DNA of 64,000 bases, from NCBI GenBank assembly GCA_019054805.1, contig JAHQIY010000035.1, positions 186,001-250,000 of the forward strand. Direction: 5' to 3'. Below are positions 52,670 through 64,000 of the stretch, one piece after another. The position numbers and the translations under genes are program-made. The notes below the pieces were generated by a model, which ran no database searches, was not told the DNA's origin, and saw only the letters and a list, made by a program, of their open reading frames with translations. How positions within the stretch are numbered: position 1 is the stretch's first letter; each line of letters starts with the position of its first letter. Source of the stretch: Brachionus manjavacas (taxonomy: Eukaryota; Rotifera; Eurotatoria; Ploima; Brachionidae).

Positions 52670-55026
52670 ACCATTCGGCAGAGATTCGTGACAAGTTTAA
52701 TTATAAATTATCTTTGTGCATCAGTTGACAAGCTAATGAATAAGTGATTGTTCGGGGTAGCATACCGAAAAACCCTAAAGAAAAAATTCACAAATATTTC
52801 GTAATTTTACATGAATTTGGGCTAAATTATTAATAAAAAATACCAATAGCCAGAATTTCTCGAAAAAAACCTTATAAAATTAATTGTTTCTCTTAAATTG
52901 AAAATTAAATTGGAAAATTTGGTTCTGTTTTAGCGTAATTTGCTAAAATTTTTTCAAAATAAGTTCTTATTAGTAAGAAATTTTAATTTGAATAAATTTG
53001 GTTAAATTATTTAAATTTTATTAAACATTTACAAACTTTAATATTTAGAGAATATTTGCAATTTAACTTTATTTAAAAAAATAACTCAAAATCTTAAATT
53101 TAAATCTGATGATTTTGGTGGAGATAACACTTTTGACATTGAAGCAGTATGAATTTTAATTACTTCATTTCGATTTGTAATTTTAAAGACAATGTTGAGA
53201 ATGAGGGAAACTCATTATTTATTAATAAATGTCAAGGCTAAAATTATTAATTAAAATACAAATGTTATAATGAGATTATAACTGTATTGCAAAACTTAAA
53301 TTGTTTTATTATTATTTATATTTCTTTAGTTTCGGATTTTAATACTAAAATTTAAACCTCAAAATCTTTAATAAATTTTTTTTTTTTCACAAAAAAAATT
53401 GAAAGATTTCGAACTTAAATTCTTTCATTTATTTAAGGATAAAGAATTTGATATCTGAAATATATAGATATATAAAAACAAATCTAAAAATTTTAGAATT
53501 ATCGGATCTGAATAGAAATCAAGATATTTATTAAATAGGACTTTTCTATTTTATCTTTACTTTTTTGCAAATGAAAAAAAAAAATTATTTTTTTACCTAA
53601 AAGAAAAAAATCTTTTCTTTCTTTTAAATGAATCTCAAAAAATTTTTTACTCATTAAAAGTTAAAATATAAAAACTTCACAAAAAATGGTAATATTTTGC
53701 CTTGTTCTCTTGTCTTGGTCCAAAAAAATTAGCCTAATCTGTAAAAAATTTAATCTCTTACATAACTAAAATTCTCTTTCGAACCGGACCAAGAACAAAT
53801 TTTAGACTTGTTTTTTGACTGCAAGAATTGTGCACATGTAACCAGCATTTTGTGGTTAATGGGCGTTGAAAAGCGTAAATCTGAAAAATTAGTAAAAAAA
53901 AAGAAGTAATCTAATTATAGATTAGAAAAGGAAGGTTCGTCAATTCTTAATTATCATTATTTATTTCAAATGCCAACAATATGGTGATGTAAAATTTAAA
54001 TAAGAAAAATTAGGAAAAAAAAGAAAAATGAAAATGATTCAAAAGATGAATAGATAAAAAACTATTTATTAATTTTTTTTGTTTTACAAAATTTTTGATT
54101 TTTATTTAATTTAATTTAGTTAAAATCATTTTTTAAAAAATTTTCTAAATTAGAAATAAAATATTGCCAAATAAAAGAATGAATTTTACTATTTATTTTT
54201 ACTAATAAGTAGAAACATTAAATTTAAAAGATAAAATAATGATAAAGTAAATTTTTACATTATTAAGTAGATAAAAATATAAAAATAATAAAAATAAAAT
54301 CCCGAAAACATACCAAAAACAGATTATGATTTTAAATATTGAAAAATAAATGAATGCTTTAAAATAGCAAATCTTTCTCATTTTCAAGCTTCAAATTTCA
54401 CCTTATCACTTGAATACTCAAACTTGTATGTGAATCCCAAAATGAAATTTTACTTTTTTAATTACCTGAAAGTCAAATTCAAGAATCCTTAAATTTTGTT
54501 AAATATCCGAATAGATATTTACTCTTTGAGTCCAGATGAGAGTTTAAAAATGTGTTTTTAAATCAAACGAAACATTATTTAATAAATATATTATGAATTA
54601 GTCTTAGAAAAAATTCTAAATAATGATTTTAAAAATTTAAATTTTTAATTCTTTTGAGAGAGTAATCAATTGAAACAAATTTTTCATAATTTGATTGAAT
54701 CATCCTTTTTATTATAAACAAGTTTATTCATTAATACCCCAAATAAAATAAAAATGAAACATTAAATACATTTAGATTTTTTCATTATTTATTAAAAAAA
54801 GAAAATTATAAAGGAAAAAAAAGTACAAAAAATGAATTAAAAAAAAAAAACAAAAACCGACTTGATTTATTTTTGTTTACATTTATTTATTTATTTAGTC
54901 GTATCTTGATGATTTGAGTGATTTTGGTCTGATACGAAACAGTTTCTTGTAGATTCTTAGTCAACTCTAGACAAAAAGCTGCACGACAATCATTGTTTTA
55001 ATCTTTGCAATAGAACCGAAATTTGC
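52670..55026. other. Very AT-rich region, nothing recognised
   Basis: No gene, RNA or clear repeat can be supported; only A/T runs and short low-complexity frames. Confidence 0.5.
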
Positions 55027-55215
55027 TTACATCTTGAGATTTGAACTTAAAATACCATCATGAATTTTGCCATCGATCACTTGTTTTTTCATTATATCTG
55101 TCTTCAAAGCTTGAAAGGAATTCGCTTTTCCACGCAGAATTGTGTTGCCTCCATTTGATTCATCATTTTTGGTTTTAGGTTTTTTGAATTTTTTAAATAA
55201 TTTTAAATTGAGTTA
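55027..55215 (-). CDS. Possible terminal coding exon, unidentified gene
   Basis: The minus strand reads KKFKKPKTKNDESNGGNTIL then RGKANSFQALKTDIMKKQVI and DGKIHDGILSSNLKM before a stop at 55029-55027. The composition is protein-like and unlike its AT-rich flanks. It sits 470 bases downstream of the desaturase on the same strand, but that gene already has its stop at 55685. No upstream acceptor could be fixed. Confidence 0.3.
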
Positions 55216-55684
55216 ATTTATTTGTATAGCTTCAAGTAATAATTTCCTCTTGAATATATAAATGATGACTGTAAGTTGTCAATCTTTAAAAAAATTTTGA
55301 ATTAGAATCAATTTAAAGAATAAAAAAAAATTGTAGCAATTTAGTGACAATTTTATTTATTCTATTAGAAATTCTATTTTTAAGTTGTTTTTTTTAATTT
55401 AATCTGAGGTAAGTTTAATAAATTTAGTAGAACGCAATGTTCAAGTTCAAGTTTATTTTATTTCATAAAAATTTCCGGTATAGAAAGTCGTTTTATTTGC
55501 GGAGAAAATTTAAATTTAAAAATGGAAAAAAAAAACTAAATCAAAAGAGAATTCTTAATAAATAATACAACAAATTAGCATTTATTTTTTAATTTTATTA
55601 GTTAGCTCGAATGATTTTTTCATTTTTGGAAAAGAATCAATTCAAACTTCATTTGAAAAATTTAAGTTTTATTATTTTTGTCAT

Positions 55685-56991
55685 TTATTCAATTTTTTTC
55701 TCGGACACGCTCTCATTGTTATTGTTGTTGTTTAAATCTTTTGCCAAAGACTGCTTGTCTAGTGTTGACTTATCATTTTTTTGTAGTATAGCATATTCAC
55801 TGGTAACTTTGTAGTCTCGATGAATTCTCGAGTATGGACCCATTTCAGGACAAGTGACAAAGTCGTACAATACTTTGATCCATGAGTTGTGACACGGCAA
55901 ATTGTCATAGAACTCAGGAGCGATTTTTCTCACCTTTTTTTTAAATAAGAAAAATGAAAAAACTTGAATAATAATTATTGAAATTAAAAGAAAGTTAAAA
56001 ATATTAACATTTAAAATTAAAATTATTAGAAGTTGCTCTTCTTTTGTCTAAAACTTAATTATTTTATTCTTATTTAATTTTTTTTTTTCATCGCCTTTAA
56101 GGCGTCCATTGAATAAATAAATAAAATTAATAAGATAAAATAAAAAATCAATTGATAAGAAAAAAAATTTACCTGAGGCAATTTCCAGCAAGGAATGTTT
56201 GGAAAATCATGATGCTCATTGTGATATCCGACATTGAATGTGATCAAGTTGAGAGGTCCATAATAAGAATAGGTCTCGTAGCCTTTGACAAACACATAGT
56301 GTTCAGCGATGAAGTGTCCAGATATTGGATGGAATCCTAAGCCAAGCAATGTTCCAATGACCAAATAGAGCAATGCTTTGAAGCCCAGAAAGTAGTAGAT
56401 TAAGAAATCGAAAATCAATTGAACAACTAAATTTTGTACTTCGTGCAAGTCAATTTTTTTGGGCATCACTAAAATAGGCCTTAGGGAATAAGTGATTGGC
56501 AGCAAACCAACGTAGAGTATTTTTCCCAGTGTCGAAGAGAAAAGTTTGGCTTCGATTCGCGTGGGCAAGTCCGGGTCCCAGCCATCCACCGCCAAATATT
56601 TGTGATGATCGCGGTGGTACTTTTTGAAAGTGACAAATGCCGGTACGCCCATAGGCAAGTTGGCAAAGTAGCCCAGGAGCCGGTTTGCCAGAGGACGGTG
56701 TGGACCAAACGCCAAGTTGTGCGATAACTCGTGTAGACCGACAGACAACGAATGATTCAGAGTGCCACTCACTACATACGTCAATACAAACAATTCAGTC
56801 CATGACATGTTTCGAACCATGTATGCCATAAACACTTGAATTAAAACTGTGGCTGCAAACTGAAGCGAAATTCGCCAGTCGTAGCCGAACAACTTTTTCA
56901 TTTGAGGATACTTGGCCAATATTTCCCTGCGTCTTGAAGCATGCGGCTCATCTGTATACTCCCAAATGAAGTCACTTCTTGGCTTAGCCAT
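55685..56991 (-). CDS. DEGS1: Sphingolipid delta(4)-desaturase DES1 (exons 56991-56173 and 55933-55685)
   Basis: This ER-membrane di-iron enzyme introduces the 4,5-trans double bond of dihydroceramide to make ceramide. The spliced product is 355 aa (human DEGS1 323). The amino-terminal lipid desaturase motif reads [20 protein letters not shown]. Histidine boxes are HELSH (87-91), HRDHH (126-130) and HNEHH (257-261), with [10 protein letters not shown] at 225-234. The donor GTAAAT after CAG at 56173 and the acceptor AG at 55935-55934 join LPQ to [11 protein letters not shown] in phase 0, as at the human LP-LVRKIAAEYYDN site. Gly2 of the human protein is replaced by Ala. A 30-residue tail beyond the human end is Asn-rich and ends KKIE, a dilysine ER-retrieval signal. 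The 239-bp intron contains a retroelement tail hairpin at 56092-56104. Confidence 0.97.
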
Positions 56992-59529
56992 TTTTTCTAA
57001 AAATATTTTTTCTAATTTTAAAACTTTTCACTGACTCAATCAAATTTTACTAATTTTCAAATATCAACCTTGCTTATGCAGAAGATAAGTCACCTTTTTG
57101 ATATTATAATTTTTTTAATGATTTAATTACACTTAATATTGATTTTTTATATCAAACCGCCTTATCTAATTTAAATTTTAGAAATTCTTAAACAAAAAAA
57201 TTTTTTTGTAAAGTTTTCTTTATCTTAATACTCTAAGTAGAAAAAAATATTTTAGTTGTCATAATTGTTATTTTAATCTACTTTATTTGATATTATTAAT
57301 AGAAAATTAAAATTATTAGCAAATTTACCTCGAATTATGTTTTCATTAAAAAGAACTTTTAATGCATAAAATCTTTTTGAAAAATAAAACTTCTCTCAAG
57401 GACAATTTTTTTCTATTTTTCCCTTAAAAAAGGCTATTTTTGTTGCATTCTTTAGCTATTTACTCAAGCGTAAATTCTTAAGTTTTGGTAACCTGTGTTA
57501 TTTAAAAAATGACCATCATGTCCCCTAGGATTTAAATTGAAAAAAAGACCGAAGATAGTTTTACTTGAATTTCTAAAGCTAAAAATAATTTTTTGAACTC
57601 TATTTTAAAAAATTAAATAAAATATTTCTAGTGTCGAAATAAATAGAAAAAATTACTAGTTGCATAATCATCATCTTTTCATTTATGGTGACTTTTTTCT
57701 TCTAGTAACTAGTCTTTTTGCATAAAAGTCTCTCCAAAAAATTACCTTTGTAGCAACTAGTGATGAGTGGCAAAGAAAAAATTTCCTAAAAAAATCAAAT
57801 TTTTTCAAGCATTAAAATTATGCTCAAAAACGTGAGTATTATTTAATTTCTGTTAAAAAAAATTTTGATTTTTTTGACTTTTTCCTTCTAATGCATCAAA
57901 AATATGCAAACATGGAAACATTAAAATTATTATTTTTAAAACAATTCGCCTTCAATTTAATATTTATTTTGGTTGAAAAAAAAATCAATATTTTCTTTAT
58001 AAAATTTTTAAAATGAAAATATATAAATTGAATTTTTTACGATAATTTTTTTTAAATCGAAATAAAAATCTTCGAGTACATTGACTTGCAAAATTAATAA
58101 AATTGATTATTATGATAATGCAAAAGACTTATTTTGAAAAATTATACAAGCTCTTTGAGAAAACAAAGCATAGTTTCAATATCATTAACACTTCATATAG
58201 AATCAACTGATCACAAAACTTGAAATAATAAAAATCTCAAATTTTCAAAATTTGATCCAAATAAATTTATTTTTTTAAAATCCATTACTGAAAGTGTTTT
58301 GCTATTTTTGAAATAAGCTTATTGAAAAATTAACTAGAAAAAATTGCACAAAAAATAAGTTTACAAGTCCAAACTTTTAATTTTTTAATTTAAGTTCATT
58401 GAGATATTTAAAAAAATTCACTGTGAACTAACTTAATCAATGTGTATTTGTTTAAACCAATTTTTCTGAAATTCGGTTTAGAAAAAACTCAAAATTCGGT
58501 TTTAAATGTGCACCTATTGTAAAAATAGCAATACTCAGGTAGAACAATATTTATTATTGCCATGAAAACAAGAAAAATTTTATTACCTAACTATGATTAT
58601 GAAATATTTTAAATGATTCAAAATTGTGATCTAAATCCTAAATTATGAATTTATTTTCAATTAAAAAACTGATTAATCATCATAGTATTATTCGACATTT
58701 TTTTTATTAGAAAAATGCTTGTTACCTAGTAGCCGGATATTTGTGGAATCTGATTTTTAATTTAAAAATTGTTTTTTAAAAATTGAACAGAATTCCTAGA
58801 GTTGTATTATTTTTGCAAAACTCAATGGAAAGGAAAGCAGGAAGACCACAAATGACTTGTGAATAAATGGATTTACACGGGGCCATGTAGAGTATAAATT
58901 TAGAATAAACTGTGATTCAATAATTCAGTTTTCTTGTTTTTAAAGGCCAATTAACTCTTAATGTGAAATTCAATTAAAAAAAGATTACTTTAAAAAAAGT
59001 ACTTTAAAATTTAAATAAAGTTAAATAGTTTAATTTTTTCCCAAAAATTACGTAAATACAAAAAATTATTGAATATTGAATTCTTGAAAACTGAAAATTT
59101 CACCATTATTCTTTTAATGATAAAATTTCCTGATCATTCGTTTCAATTACCACGTTTTCATTATTTTTTTCGCCCAAAGTATTAAAAGCTAAATTGACAC
59201 TTTTTTAAAATTCTTTTTAATTATTCTTTTTTTTTAGTTAACTATTTAATATTCAAAATAAATATTCAAATATGATTATCCATTAGTAATGATATTAGCA
59301 AAAAATAAAAAAAAATCTGACATTTAATTAGTGAAGACTGACATATTTTACCACTTAATGTATAATAATTGTACGAATTCTGAACAAAAAATGCTAGCAT
59401 ATATTTTAAATCAGAATGCACTTATTATAAAATAACTTAATTATTGGTTTATCAGCTTAAAAAAAAAACGCTATTCATGATCATAAGGTTTAATTAAAAA
59501 AAAGGTATAAATAATTAATTAAAAGTTTA
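56992..59529. other. Very AT-rich intergenic region, nothing recognised
   Basis: Includes the upstream side of the desaturase gene. No TATA box, ORF or repeat is convincing. Confidence 0.5.
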
Positions 59530-62500
59530 ATTTAAAAAAAGAAATACATTTACCGTATTCCCTCGTTCGATTATGCTGCACCACCAATTTCTGGACCAAG
59601 CTCCATAGTAAATCTCCAAGAATTAATTGAATTAAAGGACCATGCATCAAGAATTAAAAAAATAATATATTAAAAAAATTAATTTTTTATTTTTACGATT
59701 TTTTTTATTATTTTGCTTTTAAGTCTTAATGACGCATTAAGTTAAGAATTTCGGAGTTTGATGCGGCCCTAAACAAGAAGTAATACTGTTAGACCATGCG
59801 TTCTTGATCAAAAATGTTTTAGCATTGGCGAGATTTACTTTGGTGCTTGGTTCAAAAGCGTGTCTTGATTTGTTCTGCAGCATAATCGAACAAGGGAATG
59901 CGATAATATATGATGATCTAATTAATGCATTCTATTCTTTTTCTTCTTCTTTGAAATCTCGCTTGTTCTTTGCCAGGCAAAAAAGATAAAAAAAAGAAAA
60001 GAAACAAACTTGATCGAGTTAACCAAACCACGATTTCTGTCTACAAATATATGATCGATTCTAACCATTGAAGTCTTCGAACTGTATTCAATCAAATCCA
60101 TATGTATTTATTCTTAATGTTCTTGAACTGTTTGCAGTATGACGTATTCTTTTGTTCAAAGGTAGAGTAATTCCCAACATATTTTACTATATTTTAATTG
60201 TTTCATAAAAAATAACTTCATATATGACTTTTGCTCCACCGTTTCCAATTTTAGAGTCTCCAACATGACTAAATTTTGGAAATTTCTTAATACCGAACGC
60301 CCTTTTGATAATTAGATTTTGCCTAATATTTAATTCACAGAGTTTCCTGTCCACAATAAACACTACGTCTAAGTGATACCTGAATATTGATTGGCAAAAC
60401 TGGTTATACAGAAAATCCTCTTGATCTGGACAGGCCGACTTAGGTTTACATCCTGGACATAAAGGGAGAAGAAACTCCTTTCCACTTTTTTACATTTTTT
60501 TTCTACAAATTTCCAAACGAAGTCATTTTCACCGATTGGGAGACCTAGATATTCAACATTTTGAGTCTGAGGTATCTCAGAATCAGTTAGTACTACATTT
60601 TTTTCTTTTTAAAGGATAAGAGACGCTGACTTTTAAGGATAAAAATGGACTTCAATCTTATTTTGACATATGACAACAATTTTTAAGATTTTGTAATATT
60701 TGTATAATAAGCGCCATAATTCATTAGGTATCCGATTAATCAATTTATAGAAAAGCCCATTTCTCCAAAGCTTATCGAACGCTTTACTTTTATCCAAAAA
60801 GACAACATGAAGTTTTAAATAATTTTGCCCTTAGTAATTAATCGTCTCATTTACCAGAAATTAAGCATTTCTAAATGCTATTTTTTTAAAATAACCAAAT
60901 TGATTGACGTGAGTTTGAGTGAGACACTCCATTTTTCTCAGTAGTAGAGCTTCAAAGATTGAAGTGAAAGAATTTGATACTGAGATAGGTCGACAGTCAC
61001 TTGGTTACTTCGTATTAACATTCTTTGGGATCGGAGTGACCATCGACATGTTAAAAAGATCCGGTAATAAAGCATTATATAAAGCTGCATTAAAGAACCA
61101 TGTAATGAAAACACTTAAATGCTTACAGGAACCAAATTTGTTGAATTCATTACAAATCTCGTCATAAACAGCCGATTTGTTTCGTTTAGTTTCAGTAAGA
61201 CTATTTTTTTTCAATATCTTCTTCATCAAACGATGCATCATATTTTTCGCTTATTACACTTGAGAGATGTTTTTCTACATGATTCTTAACCTCTTGGTGA
61301 TGGTCGAAATGAGCTTTCCTTTTATGCGAAAATAGCTCAGCATAAAATTTCGAGAATTCTTCAATCCCAGTTTTACTTGAGCAGTTGTTAACAAGACTAC
61401 GCATGCACCTAAATCAGGCTGTTTTCCTCCAGAACTTTTGACAATTAAGGTCTTTAAATTTTTAAAGATTTTCATTTTTTCTCGATCTTGTTTAAATGCT
61501 TCAATGCGAATTAGAAATCTTAATTTCTCTTTGTTGATATTTATCTTAATTTCTCTTTGTTTGCTTTGTAATCTTCATAAAACACATGGTTTTGTCAGTC
61601 AAAGAAATGAAAACTCTGTGTGTTGAGATTGTGATATAGCGACATCTTTGTCGATATCACAGGAAAATTTATTAACTTAACCATGAGCGTTTAAGCTAAC
61701 AAGTAGCATAAATAGCTGCTCCAATACGTCTAACGAGAAGATCGGACAGACGGGCCCAAGGGTACTAATGAAAGCTTTACAGAGATCAACAAAGCTTCCG
61801 CTTTTCTTTCTTACATTAAACTCACAAAAAATGGTTTAGTGGTCACTTGAACTACTATCATCAAAAAATTTATTATTCTTTATTTATTTATTTGTTTTTC
61901 GTACCGAGCTAGAGCTCCTTATGAATAAGTTAAAACTAAAATAAAAAAATAAAATAAAAATAAAATTAAAGTTAATAAAATTAGATAAAAAAAGAATCAT
62001 AATAGAGTAAATAAGCTAAAAAAATGAAAGTTGAAAAGACATAAATTGGAAAAGATTGTTACATGTGGCACATGTTTAAATAGTTCAAGTTTCAGGAAAA
62101 AAAGAAGAAATAGTAAGGTAGCAATTACACAATGGAGTTGGGTATTCAATGTATCTCGATTCGAAACCTTCTTTGTATTCCTCCACCAGTCTTACAACCA
62201 ATGGAATAGAATGACTCAGTCCTGTCCCAACATATTTCTCACTCAACTCAAAAAGACGATTCGAGACTATTAGTAATATTAGTTTATTAAAAGCTTCATG
62301 TTGCACGATGTTAGAGGGAGCATCATATTTTAACTTAAGGATAGATCTTACTGCTGTATTCTGAATTGCTTGTAGTCTATTGATATTATTTTCTGAAAAT
62401 GAATTCAAGCAAGGAAAAGAATAGTCTAAAATCGATCCGACTAAAGATTTATATAAATTTCCTAGTGTGTTTTGATTGAGACCCCATTTTTTGTTTGACA

Positions 62501-63484
62501 ATATCTTAATAATATTTAGCCTTTTGTTGCAGCGTTCTTTAATTTCGTCTACTAGTATATTAAAGTTTAACTTAGAATCAAATTTAATACCAAGAAACTT
62601 GATTTCTTTTTGGTTCACTATTCTGTTTGCATAGATTTTTAAGTTTAGATTATCACCCTCATTTTTGTACCTAGAAAAGACTACTGAACACGACTTTTCA
62701 ACTGATATCTTAATTTTCCATTTAATAAGCCATTGTTCTAGTTCGTTGGTGTATTTATTTATCTTTTTTTCTAGGTTCCCTTTCTTGTTATAAATGAAGA
62801 ATGTAACTAGATCATCTGCGAAAAGCAGAGAGTATTCATTATTTGTTTTATTTCTTTTGGGGATGTCATTAATATAAATACTAAATAAAAGGGGACTAAT
62901 TACTGAGCCTTGAGGAACACCTGCAGTTATTTGGTATTCTTCGCTTAGGTGATCATTCACATTTACCTTAAATGTCCTACTATCTAAAAAGGATCTAATC
63001 CAGTTAGTCAAGTAATGAGGTGGATTCATTTTAATCAATTTAAAAAGTAGACCTTCATGCCAAACCCTATCAAAGACATCATATTTAGATACGTTAACTT
63101 AGTCAACGTGTCGACTGACTGTCCTGTCCTTGTATATAATGTTTATCGAAGGTTGTTAATTTGTCAGCATAATCAGCGAGTTGATTGTCAAAGGTGTTAA
63201 ATAATTTATCAAATCGTTTACCTCGTGATCCTCGCAGTTCAAGTCTCCAATTTTGAGAAAGTCTTCATCTGAATGAATTTCCAATTAAGTTTCAATTGAT
63301 GAAATAATCGACTTAAAATTACAAAGTTTAACGCCGCTGTTGTTATGTAGAATCCAAGCACCAATGATGTTCACAACCTCAAAGACAACTATCACTCTAA
63401 TAAATGAAAAGTCTAATTGATCGAAGTCAAATGCTGGTTGCGTGACCGTAAGCTCACTATTATTAATTGAAGCATGAAACACTT
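59530..63484 (-). pseudogene. Degenerate non-LTR retrotransposon with endonuclease and reverse transcriptase, split by LINE-alpha
   Basis: Minus-strand coding runs right to left. Endonuclease segments with GAWILHNNSGVKLCNFKSII and a GDLN-like motif lie at 63484-63100. The chain resumes at about 61868 with an SDH-type motif and IFCEFNVRKKS, then a linker (61404-61201). Reverse transcriptase pieces follow: VYDEICNEFNKFGSCKHLSV and MVTPIPKN (61241-61005), LDKSKAFDKLWRNGLFYKLI (about 60810), VEYLGLPIGEND (about 60560). The catalytic box is missing and stops are common. The part left of about 60230 is too decayed to read. Confidence 0.75.
61870..63097 (-). mobile_element. LINE-alpha retrotransposon, longest copy (5'-truncated)
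   Basis: An open frame of 317 codons (63038-62085), extendable to about 63097, includes FDRVWHEGLLFKLI, AGVPQGSVISPLLFSIYIND, the catalytic LLFADDLVTFF, KFLGIKFDSKLNFNILVDEI, NKKWGLNQNTLGNLYKSLVG and ends ISSFFPET. The 3' untranslated region ends in the GAGCTAGAGCTC tail hairpin (61900-61925) and a TATTTATTT tract. It is the reference copy for all fragments in the window. Endonuclease and ORF1 are absent, so it cannot move by itself. It lies inside another retroelement. Confidence 0.93.
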
Positions 63485-64000
63485 CCTCATCTTTTAAATT
63501 TTAAAAAGTAATTAAAAGTTTTAAAAATTCAAATTTTATGTAGATTATTGTTTAATTTGTTGACCCCATTTATTATCCTGATTTAATTTATTTTTCGAAA
63601 GAACCTGAAAAAAATTCGAATAGCAGAGTCTAAAATTAGATATTAGAACGAACTTTTTGATCTTCTCTTCAGTTAAAATTAAATAAATAAATGTTGAAGC
63701 ATATTAAATTGAAATCTATAATCTTGCATTAAGTCAAGATTGAAGAGATTATTGAAGGAGGTTCGTGAATTTTTAGGGGCAGACATTTCGTCTTGACTGT
63801 TGAAGAATAATTTGGCAAACAATTTCTGAAAGATACAAAAAATAATTTTAAAAATACCCGAAAAATATTTATTGATACTAGATAAAAAAATTGACTCCTA
63901 TTAAAAAAAATTAATCAATAGTTATAAAGAGAATATAATATAAAATAATTAATTGATATATATTAAGATTAATTCATCTGATAAAATTGGCACTAGATAA
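63485..64000. other. AT-rich sequence at the window edge
   Basis: May contain the decayed start of the endonuclease of the element at 59530-63484, but no motif could be confirmed. Confidence 0.35.

Overview
The window is nuclear DNA from an animal. It is very AT-rich, with spliced genes, two homeobox genes, a CatSper-type channel and a eukaryotic tRNA with internal promoter boxes. The AT bias, compact genes, small introns and dense, decayed non-LTR retrotransposons suggest a small invertebrate. A monogonont (Brachionus-like) rotifer or another lophotrochozoan is my best guess; this is inference, not something the sequence proves.

Six conserved protein genes can be modelled. Barx (7721-9836, +) has two exons, and its single intron carries an 811-bp minisatellite of 41-bp units. 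RPL15 (19067-18084, -) has two coding exons and an intron holding a possible H/ACA-like small RNA. PPP4C (20722-19799, -) is intronless and lies just upstream of RPL15 on the same strand. A CatSper3-like sperm cation channel (31855-30677, -) is intronless. Prop, a paired-like homeobox gene (42519-32079, -), has three phase-compatible exons spread over 10.4 kb. DEGS1-type sphingolipid delta-4 desaturase (56991-55685, -) has two exons. There is also a tRNA-Thr(AGT) at 15586-15657 and a cysteine-rich CX3C-repeat exon at 25910-26294. A few short ORFs may be exons of genes I do not recognise. These genes are unrelated housekeeping, developmental and germline loci with no operon-like logic.

Most of the rest is transposon debris, much of it nested. 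The commonest family, called LINE-alpha here, has an FADD-box reverse transcriptase, a conserved carboxyl end and a GAGCT/AGCTC hairpin tail. Its copies lie near 10.7, 11.2, 12.5, 32.6, 33.4, 34.6, 43.6 and 62-63 kb. CR1-like copies end in (ACT)n (1-492, 21.9-23.1 kb). DNA elements include a MULE-like element with a SWIM zinc finger (2.07-2.75 kb), an element with a PHD finger and 9-bp target duplication (11.6-12.3 kb), two Tc1/mariner-like elements (29.3-30.6 and 37.8-38.5 kb), three pogo/Tigger-like elements (45.0, 48.1-49.2 and 49.7-50.5 kb) and several MITEs. A solo LTR with a perfect 4-bp duplication sits inside a Tc1 terminal repeat (30219-30584).

The most striking observation is a truncated LINE-alpha copy flanked by nearly identical 146-147-bp direct repeats (32417-32563 and 33285-33430), with the geometry of an exceptionally long target-site duplication. 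Nesting relations here give a relative order of insertion for many element families.
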